Translations under genes and position numbers: made by a program
The notes under the pieces: model-generated
The model's input: the letters and a program-made list of their open reading frames with translations, nothing else
The model's database searches: none
What the model was told of the DNA's origin: nothing
Assembly: GCA_014730055.1 (NCBI GenBank)
Contig: WJIV01000138.1
Coordinates: forward strand, 1 to 23,259
Length of the DNA stretch: 23,259 nucleotides
Direction of reading: 5' to 3'
Source of the DNA: Candidatus Bathyarchaeota archaeon
GTDB lineage: Archaea > Thermoproteota > Bathyarchaeia > TCS64
Shown here: positions 7,122 through 14,932 of the stretch, piece after piece
Layout of the letters: every line of letters starts with the position of its first letter
Position numbering within the stretch: position 1 is the first letter of the stretch

Positions 7122-7940
7122 TTAACCTATTTGCATTTTTCCTTTTAATACCAAAACACAGCGACCAATTAGGTTTACTCTCTCCCCTAGATCTTCAACT
7201 ATTATCGAGCCACCTCTCCTTGATGCCTGATATGCTCGCATACGACGTTTGTCCAACAAATTACCCCAATAGGGAGTTAAAACGGTATGATTCGAACCCG
7301 TGGCAGGGTCCTCATTCACACCCATGAGAGGAGCAAAGTGTCTAGATACAAAATCATAATCATTAAAACCGGATGCGGTTATCATCGTCGCCCTCCAACC
7401 AAGAGAATTCTTAGCTTCTTTCAGAGCTGTAAAGTCAGGGGAGACATTTAATAATGACTCATGTGATTTTAAATGAATCATAAGCTTCTGATTACCCGGG
7501 CTGTATTGTACATCAATCCAACCCTCAACTCCTAGGGCCTCAAGGATTTGCATTGGAGGATCAACTCTATGTGGAGGATTAGAGGGGAAGTTCATTAAAA
7601 CACCTTCAGATACATTCTCAGCAAATAGAGGTCCGGATTTAGTATCAAACCTTATTCGTTCCTGCTTAACCCTATGATGATTGAATAATAAATATGCTGC
7701 TGCGAGGGTAGCATGACCGCAAAGGGGCACCTCTTGGGTTGGTGTGAACCATCTCAGTCTATAGGTTCCCCGCCCCGTATTCTCTAGGAAAGCAGTCTCA
7801 CTGAGATTCATCTCTCTACTTATCGCGAGGTATAGATCCTCGCTCATGTCTGTGGGCATTATAAAGATTGCTGCAGGATTCCCTTTGAAAGGTTTATCCG
7901 TAAAGGCATCTATTTGGTAAAAATCAACCCAATCAACCAT
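7122..7940 (-). CDS. PhzF-family isomerase/epimerase
   Basis: This 272-aa enzyme has the diaminopimelate-epimerase-like fold of the PhzF family, whose founder isomerises trans-2,3-dihydro-3-hydroxyanthranilate in phenazine synthesis. Most archaeal members have unknown substrates. Visible signatures are FYQIDAFTDKPFKGNPAA at the N-terminus, the catalytic glutamate in NLSETAFL (E48), RWFTPTQEVPLCGHATL (61-79) and the second-domain motif EDPATGSNHTVL. All active-site features appear intact. ATG 7940 has no SD, but a TATATA box is centred about 25 nt upstream, so the message is probably leaderless and monocistronic. No phenazine genes are nearby. An adjacent 'GGTTCGAATC' inside the gene is coding sequence, not a tRNA arm. 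Confidence 0.9.
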   Translation of the reverse strand: MVDWVDFYQIDAFTDKPFKGNPAAIFIMPTDMSEDLYLAISREMNLSETAFLENTGRGTYRLRWFTPTQEVPLCGHATLAAAYLLFNHHRVKQERIRFDTKSGPLFAENVSEGVLMNFPSNPPHRVDPPMQILEALGVEGWIDVQYSPGNQKLMIHLKSHESLLNVSPDFTALKEAKNSLGWRATMITASGFNDYDFVSRHFAPLMGVNEDPATGSNHTVLTPYWGNLLDKRRMRAYQASRRGGSIIVEDLGERVNLIGRCVLVLKGKMQIG

Positions 7941-7960
7941 GGTTAAATGCTGCTGATTAG

Positions 7961-7968
7961 CTATATAG
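7961..7968 (-). promoter_or_regulatory. TATA box of the PhzF-family gene
   Basis: The palindromic CTATATAG is centred about 25 nt upstream of ATG 7940. That is the spacing between a TATA box and the transcription start in archaea, so transcription should begin at or very near the start codon. Confidence 0.55.
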
Positions 7969-8175
7969 TGTTAACGTAACTTAATAGAATTTTATGTTTA
8001 ATTTTAATGAGGGCAATTACCGATGCTGGAAGATAGTCTAAAACCAATCAGGATACATCTAATTTTATAAGACAAACGATAAAATCGTATTAAAATTAAG
8101 GAAGAACAGGGTAGAGAGAGGCAAGTTTTGAGATATCGTGAGGTTGATCTAATCTCTGCATAAGTTTTTGACTTG

Positions 8176-8184
8176 GAAAAAAAT
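8176..8184 (-). terminator. candidate U-tract terminator of the M14-archaeosortase operon
   Basis: A run of seven A on the plus strand (8177-8183), that is T7 on the transcribed strand, lies about 10-16 nt beyond the archaeosortase stop. Archaeal RNA polymerase can terminate on U-tracts alone. There is no clear hairpin. Confidence 0.4.
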
Positions 8185-8192
8185 CTTGTTGA

Positions 8193-8777
8193 TTATTTTT
8201 TTTTAATTAAATATAATAACGAATCTGTAAGCTCTATGAGGAAATCACCTAGCTCAGGTAAAATAAAGGCATTGATAAGACCGATTACAATAGCTATACC
8301 AATTACACCGTATGCGAAACTGACGGGATAATGATAGGTCTCTACCGTAGGACTTGTGAAGAACCAGCTGAAAGGAGGTACGTCATATCCTGTAAGATAT
8401 ACAGTCAACATAATTCTGGTTATGTTCATAATGAAAACCAAGGAACCTCCTAAGGCAATAGATTTCACCTTTCTCCAGATGTCAGCGTCCCTTAATGGAA
8501 TAATTAGTCCCATTAGGATACCCCAGACATGGAAAGCAGTACATTCTCTTATAATGTAAACCTCGACATCGCGAGCGCCCCCCAGCAAATTCATCCAGAC
8601 TTCGCCTGCATTTAAACCATAATCAGATGAAAAGCCTAAAAGATTAAGAGCATCTGAGCTCATCCTAGCCGTCAGCAATTCTATCCATGTGCTAGGTATG
8701 AACATGAATAATTCGTAGAAAAATAACAGGACCACAAAATAGAAGATAATATACCTAGCTGTTATCCTCGAGCCCAT
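8193..8777 (-). CDS. archaeosortase/exosortase family membrane transpeptidase
   Basis: This 194-aa polytopic membrane protein has hydrophobic segments near 8-28, 72-95, 107-129 and 150-176. It carries the archaeosortase triad: C79 in IIRECTAFH, R121 in MNITRIMLT and H149 in ETYHYPVSFAYG. Characterised archaeosortases cut proteins carrying a C-terminal PGF-CTERM-like tripartite signal at the outer membrane face and join them to a lipid. The protein is short, close to a minimal archaeosortase, and I cannot assign a subclass. It begins 25 nt after the M14 peptidase stop on the same strand with no SD, so it is probably co-transcribed. No protein with a CTERM sorting signal is encoded in the window. 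A T7 run follows the gene. Confidence 0.85.
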   Translation of the reverse strand: MGSRITARYIIFYFVVLLFFYELFMFIPSTWIELLTARMSSDALNLLGFSSDYGLNAGEVWMNLLGGARDVEVYIIRECTAFHVWGILMGLIIPLRDADIWRKVKSIALGGSLVFIMNITRIMLTVYLTGYDVPPFSWFFTSPTVETYHYPVSFAYGVIGIAIVIGLINAFILPELGDFLIELTDSLLYLIKKK

Positions 8778-8802
8778 AATGAGATAAGAAAGAAGGTGGT
8801 AA

Positions 8803-10530
8803 CTATTGAAGCATTACCTTTATTCTATGAGTTCCAGCTCGCGGACACCTTGCCTCTAGGATAACCTCCAAGGGTTCATCTGTGCTCTTCTTTACAATCC
8901 ATTCTACGCTGCTGCGAGTTTTATCTATAACGTCAGCCCCAATAACCCTTGGTAAGAGGAGTTTAGCACTTCTACCTTCAAGATGACCCAAATCCGCCTT
9001 TTCGTGCCCAGTTATTAGTTTGGTTCCTTCCGGTAGCTTAATCTCCGCTATGACAGGTTTCGCCACCTTTATTTTAGTTGCCATCTTTGTAACGTTTGTG
9101 GAAAGGTAACCGGTGTTAGCCACCTGAGCCCATACCTTGTATACATCTTCCGATACCTTCTCTATTCGCGTATCAATAATCCTGAGAAGAGGAAGCATGA
9201 CTGCATGCTTGATTGGGAAAAACATGGACTTTTCGATCTCATACTCAAGCCATTTCCCTGGAGGAGGATTACGACGAGTAAACTTTCTCTCCACTCCACC
9301 GATCTCGATATTACCGAGTTGGGGATGCTCATATGACTTCCAGTCTATGAAGCCATCCGGATAGTTCTCATCAATCCACTTAAGTTCGAGCAATTGCTCA
9401 TCCTCACTTAGCCTCGCCCAGTCAAATTCTATACCCCCTCTCTCCCTAAAGTGGTCCAGACCTATCATCCACGGCCAGTCCCATAACTCCGTGCTGAAGA
9501 CGAAGGCGCCTAAGTGCTCGTAGAAGAAGCTTGTCGCACAACCTCTCCTAAATGGTCTGTCGTCCTCGAAGGTGAACTCCTCGAAAATGCTAATACAGGG
9601 GTATTCGGTGATATCCTCGCCTATGCCACCGAGAACCTTGTATACTTCAAGATCCTCCTCACATCCCTGTTCTTGGAACCAACTATCTGGATGCGCGTTT
9701 GCCTCTCTGAGTATAAGCCCCCCACTTGTGTGGTAGGTATGTATCCCGCTTAGATTCGGGTGATCAGCCCAGAAATCGCAAATCGCTCTAGGCTCCCGTT
9801 CCCAGAGTGGGAAGGGGCCTGAACCGCCTAGTGGCAACCCCCCAGGGGCCCAATGTGCAGGGAAGTTCCTGTTACTACCCCCCAGAAACATCCTCGGAGC
9901 CATAGTTATCTCCTTTCCAGGTTTCCATTTAAGAAAGACCCCCTCCCTCAGCACTTTATAAAATGGACCATCTTCCTCTAGGTTATCTTCCGGTTCCCGT
10001 TTGATCATTAGCCTCGGGTCTTTCTTTGACTTTTTATAGTCACCATTGGGATCCTCCCACCGCATGAAAGTTGAGAAACCATCGCCATCAACATCTTCCT
10101 CATAATGACCTTCTCCATCGGGGAATTCAGGATTGGGTATTCCTCCACTTGTGTAGTGGTATGGCTGTGTCAGGAATATCTCGGCACCATCCGGGTTGAC
10201 CCTGGGTAGAATATAAATTACTTTATTATCCAGAAGTTCTGTTACCGTTTCATTTTTGCCGTACTCGGAAACTAGATACCAGATTGTTTTTAGGCAAACA
10301 TTGGTTCCAGTAGGTTCACTACTATGAGTGTTTCCATCGATCCAAAGCCCCGGCTTCTCCTCTCCAGACCCTGTTTCCTTGTTTGTTAACTCCATAGTCC
10401 ACAGATCTCGATCTTGAAGGGTCTTACCGATGCTGTACAACTTAGTAAGCCTAGGGTATTCCTTGTTTAAACCTTTTAGAATATCAACAAGTTCATCATA
10501 TAGGGGATATTTTCTGAAATCAATCTCCAT
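8803..10530 (-). CDS. M14-family zinc carboxypeptidase
   Basis: The product (575-576 aa) is a large M14 metallocarboxypeptidase. Zinc ligands are H70 and E73 in GNTHSSEPTG, plus a later histidine in SGIHTYHTSGG (H265 or H268). Substrate-binding residues are R111 in LPRVNPDG and R222 in SNRNFPAHW, and the general-base glutamate is E349 in STELWDWPW. A DVDGDG segment (148-153) followed by MRWEDPNGDYK is characteristic of a calcium-loop-bearing subgroup. Residues after about 450 look like a beta-sandwich C-terminal domain. There is no signal peptide, membrane helix or CTERM tail, so it looks cytoplasmic. Two adjacent ATGs (10533, 10530) follow GAGGT, and the second has the better SD spacing. The archaeosortase gene follows closely. 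Peptide specificity cannot be read from sequence. Confidence 0.88.
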   Translation of the reverse strand: MEIDFRKYPLYDELVDILKGLNKEYPRLTKLYSIGKTLQDRDLWTMELTNKETGSGEEKPGLWIDGNTHSSEPTGTNVCLKTIWYLVSEYGKNETVTELLDNKVIYILPRVNPDGAEIFLTQPYHYTSGGIPNPEFPDGEGHYEEDVDGDGFSTFMRWEDPNGDYKKSKKDPRLMIKREPEDNLEEDGPFYKVLREGVFLKWKPGKEITMAPRMFLGGSNRNFPAHWAPGGLPLGGSGPFPLWEREPRAICDFWADHPNLSGIHTYHTSGGLILREANAHPDSWFQEQGCEEDLEVYKVLGGIGEDITEYPCISIFEEFTFEDDRPFRRGCATSFFYEHLGAFVFSTELWDWPWMIGLDHFRERGGIEFDWARLSEDEQLLELKWIDENYPDGFIDWKSYEHPQLGNIEIGGVERKFTRRNPPPGKWLEYEIEKSMFFPIKHAVMLPLLRIIDTRIEKVSEDVYKVWAQVANTGYLSTNVTKMATKIKVAKPVIAEIKLPEGTKLITGHEKADLGHLEGRSAKLLLPRVIGADVIDKTRSSVEWIVKKSTDEPLEVILEARCPRAGTHRIKVMLQ

Positions 10531-10605
10531 CATAATAACCTCATGAATCCCTTATAATCATCAAAATCAAGATAAAAGATCTACTAGAGAACCAGCATCA
10601 ATTCA

Positions 10606-10614
10606 TCTATAAAC
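10606..10614 (+). promoter_or_regulatory. TATA box of the GNAT gene
   Basis: TCTATAAAC is centred about 28 nt upstream of ATG 10638, and no SD is present before that start. This fits a leaderless or near-leaderless archaeal promoter. Confidence 0.45.
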
Positions 10615-10637
10615 GGCCAGATGCAAATACATCAGAC

Positions 10638-11426
10638 ATGATAGAGCTACAGCCCCAAATAAATGCAAATTTAAACACTCTATTCAAGGGACATGAACAT
10701 AATCTCGCAGTACTATCCATATTAAAAGGAAAGATAGATACAAAGATCTATGTCGATAAAGTCGAACCCAATTGGGCCGTAACTCGAGCAAATAACCGAA
10801 TCTTTCTTGCAGGGAGTTATTCAGACCCGGAGGCTTTCGAAGCAATCGAAAAAGTAATTCAAACGGGAATCAAAGAGGGTAGAACTGGTTTTATAATATA
10901 CTATTCACATGGAGCAGACTGTCTAGTAGGTGAGAATATCAATGGGGTTAAGCCCTATCCTAATCTACGTAACTACTACGAATTTGAACTCAATTCAAAG
11001 CTCTCACAAAATATTCCCTCTGGTTACAGAGTTGCTCGCATAACTCCTGAACTAATCGGAATAGGCTACAACAACTCTGAGATAGTTATGCAAGAGATGC
11101 AGAGTGAGAGACCTAGCTTAGATGATTTCTTTGAAAAAAGCTTCAGCTTTTGTACATTAAAAGATGACACAATTACCTCTTGGTGCATGAGCGAATATAA
11201 CGTAGGAAAAAGATTCGAGATAGGAATTGAGACACATCCAAATTATAGGAAAAAAGGTTTAGCGATCTGTGCAGCCAAAGCATGCATTAATCATGGTTTT
11301 GATAATGGTTATAAAATAGTTGGTTGGCATTGCTGGAAGGATAATTTAGCGTCAAATAAAACAGCAATTAGATTAGGGTTCGAATTCAAACTTGAATACA
11401 AAATTGAGTATCTAGAAATAGTTTAG
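10638..11426 (+). CDS. GNAT-family N-acetyltransferase (GNAT_acetyltran type)
   Basis: This 262-aa protein has an N-terminal alpha/beta region (1-115) ending in the characteristic RNYYEFEL motif. A C-terminal GNAT fold follows, with SWCMSEYNVGKRFEIGIETHPNYRKKGLA containing a degenerate acetyl-CoA loop (R204-KKGLA-209). It closes with GWHCWKDNLASNKTAIRLGF, a typical GNAT beta-bulge and helix. The two-part layout matches the family that includes zwittermicin-resistance-type acetyltransferases (GNAT_acetyltran), usually self-resistance or small-molecule N-acetylation; the substrate here is unknown. It starts at ATG 10638 with a TATA box about 28 nt upstream. Its TAG stop (11424-11426) directly abuts the stop of the convergent DUF6144-like gene, leaving no room for a separate terminator. 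Confidence 0.85.
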   Translation: MIELQPQINANLNTLFKGHEHNLAVLSILKGKIDTKIYVDKVEPNWAVTRANNRIFLAGSYSDPEAFEAIEKVIQTGIKEGRTGFIIYYSHGADCLVGENINGVKPYPNLRNYYEFELNSKLSQNIPSGYRVARITPELIGIGYNNSEIVMQEMQSERPSLDDFFEKSFSFCTLKDDTITSWCMSEYNVGKRFEIGIETHPNYRKKGLAICAAKACINHGFDNGYKIVGWHCWKDNLASNKTAIRLGFEFKLEYKIEYLEIV

Positions 11427-12437
11427 TCATTGTTCCTTTTTATCACTCCCTATCCTCCATTTCTCTGGTATTCTGATCCTAAACCTACATCTATCCGAAC
11501 CACTGAATACACTCTCAAGTACTTCTACTTCTGTTTCCTCGCCGAAAGCATAATCATACCTAAGCTTACCGAAACCTGCACTACAGTAGCACCAATCCAT
11601 TGGAATTTCAGGATCCTCATTAAGTACGGCAGCCCTAGCTAGAGGGCAATGGCACATATAGTAACGCTTCATAAGAGGATCAGAAGAATCGAGATATTCC
11701 TGAGGGGCATAGGGAAACTTTTGATTGTAAATCCACTCCCCCCTTCTTTTTCCTGAGAGTATTTCCTGGTTATTTCTCACGTACTTGACAATATCTTCTG
11801 TTATCACTTGTTCGTACCAGACCTTATTCGCTCTCAGATGCTCCTCTAGTTCCTCTATAGCGGACTTATGCATCTTCTCAAGCCACTTGTCCACATCCCC
11901 TTCAAGTTCTTCTAGCCACTCCCGGTATTTAGTGAAGTTTTCAAGGGGTATTCTATGGTGGTTACCTGCTAATACCTTTCTATAAATTTCTGCGGGGAGT
12001 TCTTCCTCAAGTTCTCTCATGAGATCAAAAGTAGTCTCAGGATATTTATCCGGGTTAGAACCAAGAGGAGGGATATGTACGGCTTCAAAAATTTTATCAC
12101 ATAACTCCTTTCCCGCTATCTGTGAAAGCCTTTCTTCTATGCTTGGATACACAGTACTACCGCCTAAAATAGATGCATAATATATCCAAGGCTCCTTGAG
12201 GTCTAGCAGATACAAATATCGACCAACAGCCATCAGCTCATCATAGGTATTAGAACCATTTTGTATTAGATAACCTACATATCCTTGAAAGTCCTCAACA
12301 GTTCCATTGACAAGCTCTTTATTCTTTTTCTTAAAGTACTCAGAAGCTCTTTCCACTGCCCCAACATACATATTAATCTTTTCCGAAGAAAAACCACGTC
12401 TCTCAAGAAACTCCCTGTATTCCTTTTCCTTGTACAT
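11427..12437 (-). CDS. DUF6144-like cysteine-rich protein with recombinase-like N-terminal helical domain
   Basis: I recognise the C-terminal third as resembling DUF6144-type proteins: YMCHCPLARAAVL (C268, C270 counted from TTG 12455), MDWCYCSAGFGK (C289, C291) and EVEVLESVFSGSDRCRFRIRIP (C323), a possible metal or cofactor site. The first about 85 residues (EYREFLERRGFSSEKINMYV... to ...VGRYLYLL) look like two helical hairpins of the SAM-like core-binding domain of tyrosine recombinases, but no recombinase catalytic domain follows. I prefer ATG 12437 (336 aa). A GATATAC TATA-like box (12470-12464) lies about 30 nt upstream, and AGGT is close before this ATG. The alternative TTG 12455 would lie upstream of the predicted transcription start. 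Function unknown. Confidence 0.65.
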   Translation of the reverse strand: MYKEKEYREFLERRGFSSEKINMYVGAVERASEYFKKKNKELVNGTVEDFQGYVGYLIQNGSNTYDELMAVGRYLYLLDLKEPWIYYASILGGSTVYPSIEERLSQIAGKELCDKIFEAVHIPPLGSNPDKYPETTFDLMRELEEELPAEIYRKVLAGNHHRIPLENFTKYREWLEELEGDVDKWLEKMHKSAIEELEEHLRANKVWYEQVITEDIVKYVRNNQEILSGKRRGEWIYNQKFPYAPQEYLDSSDPLMKRYYMCHCPLARAAVLNEDPEIPMDWCYCSAGFGKLRYDYAFGEETEVEVLESVFSGSDRCRFRIRIPEKWRIGSDKKEQ

Positions 12438-12463
12438 AATACCTGTAATATCCAAACTAAGAA

Positions 12464-12470
12464 GTATATC
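12464..12470 (-). promoter_or_regulatory. candidate TATA box of the DUF6144-like gene
   Basis: GATATAC on the minus strand is centred about 30 nt upstream of ATG 12437. Transcription starting about 25 nt downstream would exclude the TTG at 12455 and supports the ATG start. Confidence 0.4.
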
Positions 12471-12962
12471 TTTCGTATGATCTTGTAATATTCGAAGATT
12501 TGATGGCTAAGAAAATTAGAATTAGGTATAAACTCTACATAGGTAAGAAATCCCCTCGCACATAAGGAAAAATTATCTATACACTCTTTCCTCTCTCCAA
12601 GCAATGATTTCTGCGGATTAGCTAATTAGAATGAAACCTTCGGTACAGTGAAGTTAACGAGCTACGGATTTACAAAATAGGACCAGAAAGTAGTTATCAA
12701 TTCAAATTCTTTGATATTCCAAAAGTAAATACAAGCCTACCCTTTGATGGTACATAATTTTGCCAGATGACAAAAGAGGAATATTTACCTGGATCTAATG
12801 TGTCAAAAATTGATTACAACTAAGGAAGCTATATACAAATGAGATCCAAAAATACTTCCAAGTTTAGACAATGATCGCTGGAGTTATTTTAACTGAGTCT
12901 AACTTTTTTATTATGAGTTCGACCACCGACTTCTCGTTGAATTAGATCAAAAACAGGTATGG

Positions 12963-12980
12963 AGAAAGTCGAGACTTTCT
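12963..12980. repeat. 18-bp near-perfect palindrome
   Basis: AGAAAGTC, GA, GACTTTCT is a perfect 8-bp dyad around a 2-bp centre, about 115 nt upstream of the start at 13095. The tiny centre makes it more plausible as a dimeric-protein operator in DNA than as an RNA hairpin. Confidence 0.45.
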
Positions 12981-13094
12981 AGAGGGTAATTAAACTGAAC
13001 TTATATGGAATTAAGAGAATATCTGATATAACGATTACATAGACAAAAAGATATGCAAGGTCAAACCAAGATAAATTAGATCAATGGTGAAATT

Positions 13095-13667
13095 ATGGAG
13101 AGTAAAATACTTTATTTCGAAAGACCGGGTGCAGGAAACACCGATACCCTAATGAGATTTGCTTCTAAACGAGCGAAAGAACTAGGTATTACATATATAG
13201 TAGTGGCTACGACTCAGGGAGGAACCGCGCTAAAGGCAAGAGAAATTTTCAGTGATGACATAGAGATAGTAGCTGTTACAATTGCAGAGGGATTCAGTTC
13301 AAAACCTGGCTGGTGTATAAAAGATGAAAATAGAGAAAAGCTTCTCAAGAAGAACATAAAGGTGCTAACTTCCAGCCACGCATTGGGCGATGGTGTTGGA
13401 AGTGCTTTCAGTGAAAAATATGGTGGAAAGCCCTTGGAGGAGGTCGTAAGAGATACTCTATACCTCTTTTGTCAAGGAATGAAGGTCTGTGTGGAGATAG
13501 TTCTCATGGCAGCGGATTCTGGCATAATTCCAATGAATGAAGAGATCATGTCAATAGGGGGAAGCGGGGAGGGAGCGGATACATGTATTGTCGTTAAACC
13601 AGCTTATCCCCGAACCTTTTTGGACCTTGAAATCAGAGAAATACTAAGCAAGCCAAGAGAGATTTAG
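13095..13667 (+). CDS. pyruvate kinase C-terminal-domain-like protein (COG1751 type)
   Basis: This 190-aa stand-alone protein resembles the pyruvate kinase alpha/beta (C-terminal) domain as found in COG1751, an archaea-enriched family of unknown function. Features are an N-terminal ILYFERPGAGNTDTLMRFASKRAKELG, VVATTQGGTALKAREIF (the 'TxxGxTA'-like loop of the PK C-domain), VLTSSHALGDGVGSAFSEKYGG and a C-terminal SIGGSGEGADTCIVVKPA. No kinase barrel is present, so it cannot be a pyruvate kinase; a regulatory-ligand-binding or enzyme role is open. ATG 13095 follows GGTGA (13086-13090) with a 4-nt spacer. Its stop lies 7 nt from the convergent thrC stop. Confidence 0.8.
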   Translation: MESKILYFERPGAGNTDTLMRFASKRAKELGITYIVVATTQGGTALKAREIFSDDIEIVAVTIAEGFSSKPGWCIKDENREKLLKKNIKVLTSSHALGDGVGSAFSEKYGGKPLEEVVRDTLYLFCQGMKVCVEIVLMAADSGIIPMNEEIMSIGGSGEGADTCIVVKPAYPRTFLDLEIREILSKPREI

Positions 13668-13674
13668 AACATAA

Positions 13675-14931
13675 TCACTTTGTTTCAATTGCTTTTCTTA
13701 CTTCTTCGTACTCAGGCTCAATTTTTATTGGCTTATTAGTGTACTCAGCTATGAATCCAAGCTCCTCCATATGATAATTCACCGTATTCTCAGGATCTTT
13801 CAGAATGTTTCCAGTTAATATACACACAACTGAATCATCTCTATCTATAACCCCAGAATTTCTCAACTTCTTAACGCCCGCTAGCGAGGCAGCAGAAGCT
13901 GGTTCACAACCTATCCCGCATCGATCAATTATCGCCTTGGCGTTCATAATCTCAGCATCCGAAACTTGCTCTACTAAGCCATCAGTATATCTTATCGATC
14001 CCAGTGCCTTGCGCCAACTGACAGGATCCCCTATCTTAATAGCCGATGCTATAGTATCTGGCTTAACTGAACTCATATTATTTTTTCCTTCTCTCCAAAG
14101 GTTATAGAACGGATTAGCTCCCTCTGCTTGAACAGATATTATCTTCGGAATATAATCTATTAAATCGAGCTCACATAGTTCTCTTAGGGCTTTACCAAAG
14201 GCTGAGGTGTTACCTAGGTTACCAGCTGGTACTGATACCCATTCGGGGGGCTCCCAGCATCTTTGCTGAAGAAGCTCGAATATAATGCTTTTCTGACCCT
14301 CTATTCTCCATGGGTTAAGACTATTCAACACATACAGCCCTAGTTCTTTACTCCACTCTCTTATCATATGCATCGCATCATCGAAATTACCTTTAACCTG
14401 AATGACCCTTGCTCCATAAGCAAGCGCCTGCGAGAGTTTCCCATAAGTGATCATACCAGATGGAATGAAAACAACACCCTTCAATCCTGCTTGTGCCGCA
14501 TAAGCGGCCATTGATGCACTTGTATTACCGGTAGATGCACATGCTACTTTTTCAACCCCTGAGCGCTTAGCCTCTGATATGGCTACGGTCATCCCTCTAT
14601 CCTTGAAGCTTCCAGTCGGATTCTCGCCTTCGTGTTTTAAAGAGATGTCCTCGATTCCAGAAAAGTTCGAGACTAAATTCCTATAATATATGTTAGTATT
14701 TCCTTCAGGCCTTGTCTCAATTTGATCAATTGATATCTCTGGGTGTACCAGTTCTTTATAACGCCAGACCCCACTTTTATATGGCGGACTAAGAGTTCCA
14801 ATTCTATTATCAAATAATTCCAAAGAGATATCCGGAAAGATTTGATTAACCTCAAATATCCCCCCACACCTACAGGTAAAATCATCAAGATGATTAAGGA
14901 CTCTTCCACATTTTACACACCTATACTGCAA
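13675..14931 (-). CDS. thrC: threonine synthase
   Basis: This PLP-dependent enzyme converts O-phosphohomoserine to threonine and phosphate, the last step of threonine synthesis. The 418-aa product starts with a zinc-ribbon-like C5-C8...C20-C22, common in archaeal threonine synthases. It carries the PLP lysine in ENPTGSFKDRGM (K110), STGNTSAS, the phosphate-binding VSVPAGNLGNTSAFGKAL and a C-terminal TGNILKDP. The start must be TTG 14931: the frame has a TGA just upstream and no Met before the zinc ribbon. GGTGA at the very end of thrB precedes it by 6 nt, so the gene is translationally coupled to thrB (one base separates the thrB TAA from the TTG). Confidence 0.95.
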   Translation of the reverse strand: MQYRCVKCGRVLNHLDDFTCRCGGIFEVNQIFPDISLELFDNRIGTLSPPYKSGVWRYKELVHPEISIDQIETRPEGNTNIYYRNLVSNFSGIEDISLKHEGENPTGSFKDRGMTVAISEAKRSGVEKVACASTGNTSASMAAYAAQAGLKGVVFIPSGMITYGKLSQALAYGARVIQVKGNFDDAMHMIREWSKELGLYVLNSLNPWRIEGQKSIIFELLQQRCWEPPEWVSVPAGNLGNTSAFGKALRELCELDLIDYIPKIISVQAEGANPFYNLWREGKNNMSSVKPDTIASAIKIGDPVSWRKALGSIRYTDGLVEQVSDAEIMNAKAIIDRCGIGCEPASAASLAGVKKLRNSGVIDRDDSVVCILTGNILKDPENTVNYHMEELGFIAEYTNKPIKIEPEYEEVRKAIETK

Positions 14932-14932
14932 T

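Larger units (their letters stand above)
12438..13094. other. gene-poor region with coding remnants and short frames
   Basis: About 650 bp hold no convincing intact gene. A plus-strand frame from 12635 to TAA 12821-12823 reads like protein (RYSEVNELRIYKIGPESS and onward) but lacks a start and has an internal TAA at 12755-12757; it may be a decayed gene. A second small frame, ATG 12871 to TAG 12943-12945 (24 aa), follows a TATA-like CTATATAC at 12829-12836. A 20-aa basic frame lies at 12503-12565. None has an SD. No tRNA or other structured RNA is evident. Confidence 0.35.

Noticed and set aside
7280..7310. GGTTCGAATC-like tRNA T-arm on the minus strand
   Set aside because: The bases are codons of the conserved PhzF motif DPATGSNHT, and no acceptor, D-arm or anticodon stem surrounds them.
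8100..8192. Possible small RNA gene in the gap after the archaeosortase gene
   Set aside because: Only an AT-rich tract, a weak 5-bp dyad near 8077 and a T-run were seen; nothing supports a structured RNA.
12275..12604. 109-aa minus-strand frame over the DUF6144-like start
   Set aside because: It is an out-of-frame shadow of the DUF6144-like gene over most of its length, with no motif and no SD.
12901..12930. GTTCGACCACC as a possible tRNA T-arm in the large gap
   Set aside because: No pairing T-stem or other cloverleaf arms could be found around it.
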